NCBI GenBank assembly: GCA_028819075.1
Contig: JAPPMM010000018.1
Coordinates: 94,529-158,528, forward strand
Direction of reading: 5' to 3'
DNA length: 64,000 bases
DNA from: Gammaproteobacteria bacterium
Lineage (GTDB): Bacteria > Gemmatimonadota > Gemmatimonadetes > Longimicrobiales > Gaopeijiaceae
Shown here: positions 26,219 through 34,861 of the stretch, piece by piece
How positions within the stretch are numbered: the first letter of the stretch is position 1
Layout of the letters: the number at the start of each line of letters is the position of its first letter
The notes under the pieces: generated by a model
The model's database searches: none
The model's input: only the letters and a program-made list of their open reading frames with translations
What the model was told of the DNA's origin: nothing
Made by a program: the position numbers and the translations under genes

Positions 26219-27030
26219 GACGCCCGATCGGTCTCGCGTTCGCGCTGAGCCTCGCCGCCGTCTCGCCGGCCGAGGCCCGCGCGCAGGCGCAGGCGCCCTG
26301 GATGAGGCCGGCGGAACCCATCGCGGCCCCCGTGCCGTTCGAGGTGGGCGAGTTCCTGGAATACAAGGTCAAGCTGGGAATCCTCGACGCCGGCGAAGGA
26401 TCGCTGGAGGTTGCCGCCATCGAAGCGGTGCGGGGAACCCCGGCCTACCGTGCCGTCATGAGGATAGACGGCGGCATACTGTTTGCGCGCGTGCGCGACG
26501 TGTTCCAGACCTGGTTCGACACCCGCACGCTGACCAGCCTTCGCTTCATCCAGGACCAGAACGAAGTCGGATCGAAGCGCTATCGGCACTACGAGATGTT
26601 CCCGGAGCGCGGGGTCTGGGAACGCAGGGACGACGAAGAGGTGGGCGACCTGCCCACATCCCTGCCCCTCGACGACATCTCCTTCGTCTACTTCATCCGC
26701 ACCCTGCCGCTGGAGGTGGGCGACGTCTACACCTTCAACAGGTACTTCAAGGACACGGGCAATCCGGTAGTCATACGGGTGCTGCGCAAGGAAGAGAAGG
26801 AGGTCCCCGCGGGCATCTTCAAGACCATCGTGGTGCAGCCGATCATCCGCACCCGGGGCCTCTTCGGCCAGGGCGGCAGGGCCGAACTGTACTTCAGCGA
26901 CGACGACCGCCGGGCGCTCGTGTACATGAGGTCGAGCATCCCGATCGTCGGCAGCCTCACCCTGCACCTCACCAACCCGCCCGCCTGGCAACCCCAGCCC
27001 GGCGACACCACGGGCATGACGCCGCCGTAG
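26215..27030 (+). CDS. DUF3108-domain exported protein
   Basis: A 271-residue exported protein: signal peptide MRRPIGLAFALSLAAVSPAE with an A-R-A-Q end, then a domain with PFEVGEFLEYKVKLGILDAG, the typical opening of DUF3108, and strands such as YRAVMRIDGGILFARVRDVF and RAELYFSDDDRRALVYMRS. The family is periplasmic and of unknown function. The ATGA overlap with the glycosyltransferase gene suggests a shared envelope role. Confidence 0.82.
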   Translation: MRRPIGLAFALSLAAVSPAEARAQAQAPWMRPAEPIAAPVPFEVGEFLEYKVKLGILDAGEGSLEVAAIEAVRGTPAYRAVMRIDGGILFARVRDVFQTWFDTRTLTSLRFIQDQNEVGSKRYRHYEMFPERGVWERRDDEEVGDLPTSLPLDDISFVYFIRTLPLEVGDVYTFNRYFKDTGNPVVIRVLRKEEKEVPAGIFKTIVVQPIIRTRGLFGQGGRAELYFSDDDRRALVYMRSSIPIVGSLTLHLTNPPAWQPQPGDTTGMTPP

Positions 27031-27042
27031 CACCACTCCCGT

Positions 27043-27080
27043 TTGTTGCGGCCGCGCCACCGTATTACACTCGTAATACG
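27043..27080 (+). promoter_or_regulatory. Promoter and palindromic operator of the VapBC-like operon
   Basis: A perfect inverted repeat CGTATTAC-N4-GTAATACG covers 27061-27080. A possible promoter overlaps it: TTGTTG at 27043-27048, a 17-base spacer, and TACACT at 27066-27071, which sits over the palindrome's centre. Ribbon-helix-helix antitoxins usually bind such palindromes and repress their own operon, so this is the likely autoregulatory site. About 80 bases of leader follow. Confidence 0.55.
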
Positions 27081-27157
27081 CGGGCACGGCCGGCCTCCGT
27101 GGTCCGGCCCGATCCTCGCTCGCGAGGTCCTTCGTTCGGCCGGGAGCGATGATCTGA

Positions 27158-27421
27158 ATGGCAACTCGGACGGTGCGTCTCGGACGGGAAGGGGAGACAA
27201 CCCTGGCCGATCTGCGGGACCGGACCGGCCTGTCCATTTCGGAGGTGATCCGGCAGGCGCTGCGCACCCTGGCGGCGGAGCTGGACAGGGAAGCCACCTC
27301 GCGCCCGTACGACGTCTTCCGGAAGATCCCCCTGCCGCGGTCGGGCGGGTATGCTCTGGCGCCCGCCTTCCGCGCCAAGCAGGCGGTGGTGCTCGTGATC
27401 CGGCGGAGGCACGCATCGTGA
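27158..27421 (+). CDS. Ribbon-helix-helix antitoxin (VapB-like)
   Basis: An 87-residue protein whose first half is a ribbon-helix-helix DNA-binding fold: strand ATRTVRLGREGE, helices LADLRDRTGLSISEVIRQAL and LRTLAAELDRE. The rest (about 45-87) is the flexible region that would wrap the toxin. It overlaps the PIN-domain gene by 4 bp (GTGA). As antitoxin it should neutralise that nuclease and repress the operon through the upstream palindrome. Confidence 0.82.
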   Translation: MATRTVRLGREGETTLADLRDRTGLSISEVIRQALRTLAAELDREATSRPYDVFRKIPLPRSGGYALAPAFRAKQAVVLVIRRRHAS

Positions 27422-27840
27422 TTCTGGTCGATACCGGACCGCTGGTGGCCCTGTTCACTCCCACCGATGACTACCACCGTCACTGCGTCGCGATTCTGGA
27501 GTCGCTGAACGAGGAGCTGGTGACCACGGCGCCGGTGCTGACCGAGGCGTTCCATCTGCTGCGCCCGGGGAGTCAGGGTCCGCCCAGGCTCATGGAGTTC
27601 GTGCGGCAGGGCGGGCTCCGGGTTCTGCCGATGGACGGCGAATGCCTGCTGCGCGGCTTCCAGCTCATGGACCGGTACGCGGACATGGCGATGGACTTTG
27701 CCGACGCCTCCATCGTGGCCACGGCGGAGGGCCACAGGATCCACAGGGTGTTCACCCTGGACAGACGGCGCTTCGCGTCCTACCGCGTGAAGCGCGGCCA
27801 CCGGCGCGTCCCTCTTTCGTTCGCGGAGCCACCCGGATAA
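27418..27840 (+). CDS. PIN-domain ribonuclease toxin (VapC-like)
   Basis: A 140-residue PIN-domain protein starting at a GTG within the antitoxin stop. The acidic active site is visible: Asp5 in VDTGPLVAL, Glu43 in TEAFHLL, and the aspartates of MDFADASIVA (about 95-101) and FTLDRRRF. VapC toxins cleave tRNA or rRNA when the labile antitoxin is lost. All key residues remain, so the gene looks intact. Confidence 0.85.
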   Translation: MILVDTGPLVALFTPTDDYHRHCVAILESLNEELVTTAPVLTEAFHLLRPGSQGPPRLMEFVRQGGLRVLPMDGECLLRGFQLMDRYADMAMDFADASIVATAEGHRIHRVFTLDRRRFASYRVKRGHRRVPLSFAEPPG

Positions 27841-27848
27841 GCGCGGCA

Positions 27849-29600
27849 GTGTCGGAGAAGCCGCCAACGGGGCGCCGGCTCCGGCTGGAGACCCCCGAGC
27901 ACGTCCGGCTGGACTACGAGCTGGCCGACGTGGGCTCGCGCCTGGCTGCTCTGCTGATCGACATGGCGATCATCGTGGGCGGCCTGATCCTGCTCGCGAT
28001 GGCCAGCGCGCTGCTGCGGCGGGGCGGATTGTCCCTGGGCGAGAGTCTGGCGGCGAGCGTCGTGGTGCTCGGTTTCTTTGTGCTGCAATGGGGATACTTC
28101 CTGCTGTTCGAGTTGCTGCGCGACGGCCAGACGCCCGGAAAGCGCGCCCTCCGCCTGCGGGTGCTCCACTCGAGCGGCCAACCTCTCTCGGTGCGCGGCT
28201 CGGTGATCCGCAACGTGCTGCGCATCGTCGACTTCCAGCCGGCGGTGACGGGTGTGCTGGGCGGGGGAGTGATCATGCTCACCGGCAGGTCCCAGCGACT
28301 GGGCGACCTGGCCGCCGACACCATCGTGGTGCGCGACGGTGGCGCGGACGAAGTGGCCTGGCCCGAAGCCTCGGCCGCCCCGGCGGCCGGCCGACCGCTG
28401 CTCTCGGCCGAGCAGTTCGAGCTCCTGACCAACTATCGCCGCCGGCGCGCGGACCTGGCGCCCGAGGCGCTGCACTCGGTCGCGAGCGCGGTGTTGCAGG
28501 CGATCCGCCCGGCCGTGGAGGGCCATTCCCTTCTCGGAACGGTGTCGGCCGACGAGTTCCTGGTGCGGCTGCACGACGAGGAGGAGCCGCGCCGGGCGGC
28601 GGCGGGCGGTGTGTGGGGACTGCAGGCCGCCGCCCTGGTGCGGGAGCAGCGGCAGGAATGGGCCAGGTACGGCGAACTCCTGCGCGAGAGTCGCAGGGGC
28701 GGACTCGCGCGGCTTCCCGAAACGGAGCTCAGGACCTTCGGGCGTCTGTATCGCGGGATGACCGCCGACCTGGCGCGCGCCCGCACCTACGGCGCTCCCG
28801 CGTCGGTGCTGCGCAGCCTGGAACGCTGGGCCGGAGCTGGCCACAATCTCCTCTACCGGGTGACCGGGGAGTCCATCGTGTCGGTGCGCCGCTGGATGGC
28901 ATCCGGTTTTCCGAAGGCGGTGAGGACGTATCACCGGCCCATCCTGCTTGCGGTCCTGCTCCTCTTCGGCCCCATGGGCATCTCGTTCGGCCTGGTGCGA
29001 TCGAATCCGGTCCTGGCCCGCTACATGACTTCGTCGGCCATGCTGGAGCGGGCGGAGTCGACCCCGGCGGGAGACATCGACGCCGAATACGTCGACATCC
29101 CGGGCACGCTCATGCCGCTGGCCTCCACGAGTCTCATCACCAACAACGTGCAGGTTGCCCTGCTGGCTTTCGCGGGCGGGGTTCTGGCGGGATCGCTGAC
29201 CGTGCTGCTGCTGGTGTTCAACGGCGTGCACCTGGGCACCGTGCTGGGGCTGTACGCAAACGAGGGGCTGCTGGGGGTCATTCTCGCGTTCGTGTTCCCG
29301 CACGGCTTCATGGAGCTCACCGCCATCTGCCTGGCGGGCGGCGCCGGGCTCTGGCTCGGATCCGCCGTCCTGGCGCCGGGTCGCCGCACGCGCCGGGCGG
29401 CGCTGCAGGCGCGAGGCCGGGAAGCGCTCTCGCTCCTGGCGGGCGTCGTCGGACTGCTCGTTGTCGCGGGGGTCGTCGAGGGCTTCTATTCCCCGTCCGG
29501 CCTGCCGGCGTCCGCGAAGTTCGCGTTCGGTGGAGCGACGGCGGTCTTGCTGGCGGTCTATTTCGCCCTGGGCGGGCGGAGGGAGGCGAATCGGGCGTAG
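27849..29600 (+). CDS. RDD-SpoIIM fusion membrane protein
   Basis: A 583-residue membrane protein made of two families. Residues about 20-165 are an RDD domain (VGSRLAALLIDMAIIVGG and GQTPGKRALRLRVLHSSG). A soluble helical linker spans about 180-350. The C-terminal part (about 355-580) is a SpoIIM/DUF95-type membrane domain with NNVQVALLAFAGGVLAGS and FPHGFMELTAICLAGG. SpoIIM-like proteins outside spore-formers often sit with MoxR, DUF58, DUF4129 and RDD genes. Here that operon faces this gene and its last stop is only 7 bp away. The GTG at 27849 starts eight bases after the VapC stop. The function is unknown. Confidence 0.85.
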   Translation: MSEKPPTGRRLRLETPEHVRLDYELADVGSRLAALLIDMAIIVGGLILLAMASALLRRGGLSLGESLAASVVVLGFFVLQWGYFLLFELLRDGQTPGKRALRLRVLHSSGQPLSVRGSVIRNVLRIVDFQPAVTGVLGGGVIMLTGRSQRLGDLAADTIVVRDGGADEVAWPEASAAPAAGRPLLSAEQFELLTNYRRRRADLAPEALHSVASAVLQAIRPAVEGHSLLGTVSADEFLVRLHDEEEPRRAAAGGVWGLQAAALVREQRQEWARYGELLRESRRGGLARLPETELRTFGRLYRGMTADLARARTYGAPASVLRSLERWAGAGHNLLYRVTGESIVSVRRWMASGFPKAVRTYHRPILLAVLLLFGPMGISFGLVRSNPVLARYMTSSAMLERAESTPAGDIDAEYVDIPGTLMPLASTSLITNNVQVALLAFAGGVLAGSLTVLLLVFNGVHLGTVLGLYANEGLLGVILAFVFPHGFMELTAICLAGGAGLWLGSAVLAPGRRTRRAALQARGREALSLLAGVVGLLVVAGVVEGFYSPSGLPASAKFAFGGATAVLLAVYFALGGRREANRA

Positions 29601-29607
29601 GGATTCT

Positions 29608-30921
29608 CTACAGCAATCCCCGTTCCTTCACCTCCATGTACTTGTCGAGCGTGGCCGCGAGCGTCTCGGCGGGCGGGACGTCCACCACGAGGATTCCGGA
29701 ACGCCGCATGGCCTGGAGCGCCAGGGCACGCGCCTGCACCAGTTCGGCGGCGGCCGCCCGGCGGAACGCGTCGGCGTCGGTTCTGACCAACTGGCCGGCG
29801 GCTTCCGCCAGCCCCGGGTTGCCGATGGTCACGGCGAGCGGGAGGTGCGCGCGCGCGATCCGGCCCAGCGAGCGAACCAGGGCCCGCGACACCGTCTCGT
29901 CGATCACGTCGGAGAAGAGCACCACCAGCGAACGCTTGCTGAAGGTTCGCCCCAGCGTCGCCATGGCGAGGGGGTAGTTGGGCTCCACCAGGCGCGTCTC
30001 GACCCCGGTGAGCGTCTCCGCAAGCCGCGGAAGGTTCACGCGCCTCGGCGCCGACAGGTGGCGGATACGGTCGTCGAAGACCATCACGCCGAGGCGATCC
30101 CCGTAGGCCTGCGCGCGGCTGGCCAGCAGCATGCTCGCGGCCAGCGCGATGTCGGCCCGCTCCCGGTCGAGGATGGTCTCGCGCATGTGACGGCCCGCGT
30201 CGATGGCGAGGACGAGGTGCTGTCCGCGCTCCGCCTGGTAGTTGCGCACCAGGAAGTGCCGGCGCCGGGCGGAGGCCTTCCAGTCGATGGTGCGCGGATC
30301 GTCCCCCTTCACGTACTCTCGCAGGCTCTCGAATTCGGTCCCCTCCGCGCGCATGCGCGTGCGGCGGGGTCCCATCTCGTGGAGCGGGCGGCGAAGGCTG
30401 TGCTTCCTGTCGCGCAGGAAGTCGCGAATGCCCGGCTGTACGCGCACCACGTCGGTGGCCGAGACCGTGACACGCGTCCATGCGAGTCCGAGCGGGCCCA
30501 GCGCACGCAGATGCATGTCGCCGAGCTCGAGAAAGCCACGCCCACGCGGCCGCATCCGGTAGGAGCGCGAGACCGATCCCCCGGGGGGCACTGCCAGTCG
30601 CACGCCCGCGTTCCAGTCGTCGTCGCTCCGCCGGGCGCCACGGCGCTCGAACCTCGCGTCGATGTCGTCGGTGAACATCACGCGGACGGCGCGCGGAGTG
30701 GGGTTGGCGACCGTGACGACCACTTCCCAGAACGTGCCCAGGGAGGCCACCTCGGGAGCCCGCCGCCTCGCTTCGGGGGCCTGCGTCCGGCGTGCGTCCA
30801 GCAGGATCAGCCCCCCGATGACCAGATCGACCAGCAGCGCGACCGGAACCGACACCGCCAGCAGCGGCGAAGCCAGCGCGAGCAGCCAGAGGGCGCGCCG
30901 GCTCGGGACAGCGCGGATCAT
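29608..30921 (-). CDS. DUF58-domain (VWA-like) protein
   Basis: A 437-residue protein with two N-terminal membrane helices (about 8-40), a beta-rich middle, and the DUF58 core: EYVKGDDPRTIDWKASARRR (about 198-217) followed by a von Willebrand A-like domain with LVLAIDAGRHM (a variant metal site) and VVLFSDVIDE. DUF58 proteins pair with MoxR ATPases, probably as substrate or adaptor in complex assembly. It lies 38 bp after the MoxR gene. The ATG at 30921 is the first one giving the membrane anchor. Confidence 0.88.
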   Translation of the reverse strand: MIRAVPSRRALWLLALASPLLAVSVPVALLVDLVIGGLILLDARRTQAPEARRRAPEVASLGTFWEVVVTVANPTPRAVRVMFTDDIDARFERRGARRSDDDWNAGVRLAVPPGGSVSRSYRMRPRGRGFLELGDMHLRALGPLGLAWTRVTVSATDVVRVQPGIRDFLRDRKHSLRRPLHEMGPRRTRMRAEGTEFESLREYVKGDDPRTIDWKASARRRHFLVRNYQAERGQHLVLAIDAGRHMRETILDRERADIALAASMLLASRAQAYGDRLGVMVFDDRIRHLSAPRRVNLPRLAETLTGVETRLVEPNYPLAMATLGRTFSKRSLVVLFSDVIDETVSRALVRSLGRIARAHLPLAVTIGNPGLAEAAGQLVRTDADAFRRAAAAELVQARALALQAMRRSGILVVDVPPAETLAATLDKYMEVKERGLL

Positions 30922-30959
30922 CGCCGCTCGAATGCCGGGGAGGGTTCGTCCACGGGCTG

Positions 30960-31907
30960 CTACCGTGGCGCTTCCAGCGTCTCGAGCAAAGCCGCCACCT
31001 CGTCGTCGGAGGATCGTCCCTCCACCTCCGCTTCGGGGGTGAGGACCACCCGGTGGCGGAGGACCGGGAAGGCCAGCGCCTTTACGTCGTCGGGAATGGC
31101 GAAGTCCCGGCCGCTGAGCCAGGCCTCGGCCTTGGCCGCCTGAAGCAGGGCCACGCCGGCGCGCGGGCTCGCCCCCAGCGCGAAGACCGATTCCCCGCGC
31201 GTCGCACGCACGATGTCGGTGATGTAGCGGCGGATGCGCTCGTCCACGTGCATGCGGTTCACGGTGTCCCGCATCGCCAGCAGCTCCTCCCGCGACACCG
31301 GCTCGCCCAGTGGATAGGTGGCCTGGTCGTCCGCCCGGAAGCCGGCGTCGTGGCGGTCGAGGATGCGGCGCTCCGCTTCCTCCGGGGGATAGTCCACCGA
31401 GATCTTCATCAGGAAGCGGTCCACCTGCGCTTCCGGCAGCGGGTAGGTGCCTTCGTATTCGACCGGGTTCTGGGTGGCGAACACCGTGAAGGCCTCCGGA
31501 AGCGGACGCGTTACCCCATCCACCGTGACCTGCCGCTCCTCCATCGACTCGAGCAGCGCGGCCTGGGTCTTGGCGGGCGCCCGGTTGATCTCGTCGGCCA
31601 GCAGCAGATCGGCGAAGACGGGCCCCGGCCGCCAGGTAAAGTCGCGTCCGGAGCCGTCGAGGACGTTCACTCCCGTGAGATCGGTGGGCATCAGGTCCGG
31701 GGTGAACTGCACCCGGCCGAAGTCCAGGCTCAGCCCGCCGGCGAGCGCGCGCACCGCCAGGGTCTTCGCCGTTCCCGGGACGCCTTCGACGAGCGCGTGT
31801 CCGCGGGCGAGGAGGGTGATCGTCATCTGCCTGAGCATGGTGGCCTGGCCGAGCACGATCTGGTCGAGGGCGGCGAGCAGGCGAAGCGCCGGATCCGGCG
31901 AATTCAT
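30960..31907 (-). CDS. MoxR-family AAA+ ATPase
   Basis: A 315-residue AAA+ ATPase. Walker A is GVPGTAKT (about 43), Walker B LLLADEINRAPAKTQAALLE (about 101), sensor TQNPVEYEGTYPLPEAQVDR, and the C-terminal lid has GASPRAGVALLQAAKA. MoxR ATPases act like chaperones that mature or activate VWA-domain partners, here most likely the DUF58 protein. The ATG overlaps the stop of the DUF4350 gene upstream (ATGA). Confidence 0.93.
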   Translation of the reverse strand: MNSPDPALRLLAALDQIVLGQATMLRQMTITLLARGHALVEGVPGTAKTLAVRALAGGLSLDFGRVQFTPDLMPTDLTGVNVLDGSGRDFTWRPGPVFADLLLADEINRAPAKTQAALLESMEERQVTVDGVTRPLPEAFTVFATQNPVEYEGTYPLPEAQVDRFLMKISVDYPPEEAERRILDRHDAGFRADDQATYPLGEPVSREELLAMRDTVNRMHVDERIRRYITDIVRATRGESVFALGASPRAGVALLQAAKAEAWLSGRDFAIPDDVKALAFPVLRHRVVLTPEAEVEGRSSDDEVAALLETLEAPR

Positions 31908-33235
31908 GCGGGGATCCTCCCTTGGGTGTGGTTGTCGATGCCCTGCGCGACCCGAACAAGGTCCAGGGGACTGGCCTCGAGGCCCCGGCGGATGAGCCTG
32001 AGTGCGCGGGGGCGCGCGGTCCGCTTCTCCAGTCGCTCCAGCAGACGCTCGGCGTCCCGCAGGTCATGGGGAGGCGGGAGATGCGCGGCGCGCGCAAGCC
32101 GTCCGAGCATCAGAACTGCCGCAGTCTCCCGGGCCTGCGCGCTCTCGTACACCGCTGCCAGGGCCGTCACGTGTTCCAGCGCGGACCGCCCGGGGCCGCC
32201 GGCCGGGGCCAGCGGAGCGCCGAAGCGGAGTCCGGCGCAGAAGAACGCCAGAAGAACGACCACGCCCAGGTGAAGCGACGCCCTGCCGGCGGGCGTGCCG
32301 ACGAGGAAGTCCACGGTGGCGCGCGCGGGGGAGCGGGACGCCCCCAGTCCCTGGCTGAACTCGTCGAAGAAGACGGAATCCCCCGGGCTCGTCCAGGCGA
32401 TGGCCGCGCGCACCGCCAGAACGGCCAGAGGCGCCTCGTCGGCGAAGCGATTGGACAGGGGAGCGGCGTCGGCGAAGCTGACGATGCGCCCCTCGCGCAG
32501 CGGAATCGAGACAGCGACCGCCCAGCGATGGCCGGCCGAGTCGGGGGCGGAAAGGAGCAGGGGATGATGGGGCACGGGATCGGGCCCTGGCTCTTCGTCC
32601 GCGTCCGCCTCGTCCTCTTCTTCGTTCTCCGCAGAGGCGGTGTCGGGCGCGATGGCGTAGCGCGCTGCGCGGGCCACCGGCAACCCTTCGGTGAGGGGGT
32701 GATCCCCGCTCCAAAGCGGGCCGTCGTCGAACTCCGCACCCGGCGACGTGCCCGATGCCTCCGCGGAGTCGCCGTCTTCCAGGAGCGTGCGCCGGACCAG
32801 TCCGAGCGAGTCCAGGATGGGCGACGCGGGCCGAGGGGCGTGGATCAGGGTGCCCCCGTCCCGCACCCACTCCAGCAGCTCGTGGACCTCGCGCGGGCTC
32901 GGGCGCCGCACCGGTTGCAGCATCACCAGGGTCCCGCGCAGGGGCTCGGCGTCGACGAGCGGCGTCACCCGGGTCGCGGTGCGAGTTCCCAGGCGCGCGA
33001 TCGACCGGTACAGCGCCGCGACCCCGTCGGGCGTGGCGCGCAGCGCGCTGCGGCGGACGTCTCGGGCCGAGGAGCCCGAGGGGCGCAGCGCGAACGCCGT
33101 CACCACGAGGAGTAGCGTGACAACCGCGATCGCGGCCAGAACTCCCCAGCCGGCGCCGGGAGAAGTGGACCCTCGCGGCCGCCGGTCACCGCGCCCGGTC
33201 GTCCCGGCGCGCGGCCGAGCCTGTTCCGAGGTCAC
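31904..33235 (-). CDS. DUF4350-domain membrane protein
   Basis: A 443-residue protein anchored by an N-terminal helix (GVLAAIAVVTLLLVVTAFAL, about 32-51) and a second helix in the C-terminal half (SLHLGVVVLLAFFCAGLRFG). Between them is a DUF4350-like domain with LYRSIARLGTRTATRVTPL and VHELLEWVRDGGTLIHAP, related to the GATase/ABC-type auxiliary fold. A very acidic stretch (about 215-235) interrupts it. The GTG at 33235 overlaps the DUF4129 stop. It is part of the MoxR/DUF58 operon; its function is unknown. Confidence 0.82.
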   Translation of the reverse strand: MTSEQARPRAGTTGRGDRRPRGSTSPGAGWGVLAAIAVVTLLLVVTAFALRPSGSSARDVRRSALRATPDGVAALYRSIARLGTRTATRVTPLVDAEPLRGTLVMLQPVRRPSPREVHELLEWVRDGGTLIHAPRPASPILDSLGLVRRTLLEDGDSAEASGTSPGAEFDDGPLWSGDHPLTEGLPVARAARYAIAPDTASAENEEEDEADADEEPGPDPVPHHPLLLSAPDSAGHRWAVAVSIPLREGRIVSFADAAPLSNRFADEAPLAVLAVRAAIAWTSPGDSVFFDEFSQGLGASRSPARATVDFLVGTPAGRASLHLGVVVLLAFFCAGLRFGAPLAPAGGPGRSALEHVTALAAVYESAQARETAAVLMLGRLARAAHLPPPHDLRDAERLLERLEKRTARPRALRLIRRGLEASPLDLVRVAQGIDNHTQGRIPA

Positions 33236-33873
33236 CTCTCCGCCTCGGGCGCCCCTTCGCACCCTGCCTGCCCGGCCAACCGTTCGAGACCGCGGTAGCC
33301 GGACAAAGTGGGGGTCTCCTGGCCGAAGGCGAGCTCCTGGAAGGAGCGGATGAAGTTGGCGGTCTCGGCCTTCTCGCGTTCGTCGATGACCCCGCCCCCG
33401 GCCACCTCCAGCGCATACTCCCCGGGGGTCTTGGACGGATGAAAACCCACCGCGCCCCTGCGCTCCAGCGTGAGGACGAATCCCTGATACAGTGCCGTGG
33501 CGGCGTGCCGGTACTCCGCGGCGCGCGCTCTCTCGCCGGCGATGCGCAGCCAGTCCCGAGCGGTGCGGCGCTCGTCGGGTACCGCTTCCGGATCACGCCG
33601 CGCCGACTGCGGACCCGTCTGCGGCAGCGCGCGCAGCACAACGTAGGCGACGGCGCCGAGGCAGACGGCCGCGACGACGACGGTCAGCAGTTCGGCCTGT
33701 GATTCCGAAATGCCAGGGAACATGCCGCGGACCCAGTCCCAGAACCGCACCCACAGCTCGGCCAGCACGCGACTCGACAACCCACCCTCGAAGGCCTGGA
33801 ATTCCGGTCCCGCAAGGATGTCTGCGAGGGTTCGCGACACCTCCTCGGCGGAAGGAAGCTGCTCCTGGAACAC
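33232..33873 (-). CDS. DUF4129-domain membrane protein
   Basis: A 213-residue protein with one membrane helix (LLTVVVAAVCLGAVAYVVL, about 62-80) and a C-terminal cytoplasmic DUF4129 domain containing AAEYRHAATALYQGFVLTLE and HPSKTPGEYALEV. In other genomes DUF4129 proteins are fused to or neighbours of MoxR/DUF58 and transglutaminase-like genes. The GTG at 33873 directly follows the TGA of the upstream gene. Confidence 0.82.
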   Translation of the reverse strand: MFQEQLPSAEEVSRTLADILAGPEFQAFEGGLSSRVLAELWVRFWDWVRGMFPGISESQAELLTVVVAAVCLGAVAYVVLRALPQTGPQSARRDPEAVPDERRTARDWLRIAGERARAAEYRHAATALYQGFVLTLERRGAVGFHPSKTPGEYALEVAGGGVIDEREKAETANFIRSFQELAFGQETPTLSGYRGLERLAGQAGCEGAPEAER

Positions 33874-34761
33874 TCAATCCGCCATCGCGCGGGCGGCGGC
33901 CTCGAGATCCGTCCCTTCGCTCCGCGCCTTCAGGTCCGTGAAGAGCACCATGGCGCACGCCATCATCAGCGGAGTGGTCACCGACTGAAAGCCCAGTCCG
34001 ACGATCTGGATCACCCAGAACCGGGCCAGGCCGATGGTCTGGGCCGGATTGGCCGCGAACAGGTCTCCCGCCGAGCCCGCAAGCGCGTACGCGGCCACGC
34101 CGGGCATGGCGGTGATGAACCAGGTGACCACGACGACGAAGAAGGTGCGCATGCGGCTGCCCCGCACCAGCTCGAAGGATCGCCGGAGGCCCGCGAGCGG
34201 TCCGCGCCCCTCGACCACGGTTGCGGGCACGAGCATGAAGACGTGCGTCGCCCACCATCCGACGACTGCTGCCGCCATCGCCAGGATCACGAAGGACGAG
34301 ATCAGGGCGCCCGCGAGCGAATCGGCGGGCCCGGCGAAGGCCACGAGCGCAACCATGGGGAAAGCCAGGGTGAAGATCGCAGCCCCCAGGACCGCCAAGG
34401 CAAGAGCGCCGGCGGCCACCAGCCGGGGAAGGGCGGCCAGCGCCCGCGTGTAGCTGCTCCCGATCGAGGCCGGCCGATCGCCCATCAGGTTGTCCATGGC
34501 CGCCGCGAGTGCCCCCCAGGTCAGCAGCGAGAACACCATGCCGACGGCCATGAGTCCGAAGAACGGCAGAACCGCGCCAGGGTCGGCCAGGATGACGTCC
34601 GCATCGATCTCGGACGCGGTCGGGATCACCGTCGCCACCATTGCCGGCACCAGCCCGACGAGGGCGAGCGGCATGTAGAGCCGATAGTCGCGCCGGAAGA
34701 GTCCGAAGCCGAGGTCGAGAACCTCCCCGAAGTCCAGAGGCCGCAACGGGATTGCCGACAT
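33874..34761 (-). CDS. Multi-pass membrane protein (GPDPase-membrane-domain-like)
   Basis: A 295-residue protein with about six hydrophobic segments. It begins with IPLRPLDFGEVLDLGFGLFR, the usual opening of the glycerophosphodiesterase membrane-domain-like family found in MoxR/DUF4129 clusters. The ATG at 34761 follows GGAG by seven bases; a longer frame to 34818 has no support. It is the first gene of the minus-strand operon membrane protein-DUF4129-DUF4350-MoxR-DUF58. Confidence 0.75.
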   Translation of the reverse strand: MSAIPLRPLDFGEVLDLGFGLFRRDYRLYMPLALVGLVPAMVATVIPTASEIDADVILADPGAVLPFFGLMAVGMVFSLLTWGALAAAMDNLMGDRPASIGSSYTRALAALPRLVAAGALALAVLGAAIFTLAFPMVALVAFAGPADSLAGALISSFVILAMAAAVVGWWATHVFMLVPATVVEGRGPLAGLRRSFELVRGSRMRTFFVVVVTWFITAMPGVAAYALAGSAGDLFAANPAQTIGLARFWVIQIVGLGFQSVTTPLMMACAMVLFTDLKARSEGTDLEAAARAMAD

Positions 34762-34861
34762 CGATTTCTCCGGTCCGGTCTCTTTCCGCCCCCAGGATGT
34801 GGCGCCCGATCGGCGCAATCAAACGTATCCGCCAAAGGCAGGCAAGCGATCCCGCCTTCCC

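Noticed and set aside
25843..27867. A 674-codon minus-strand frame over the glycosyltransferase, DUF3108 and VapBC genes
   Set aside because: Opposite to four real genes; low-complexity translation.
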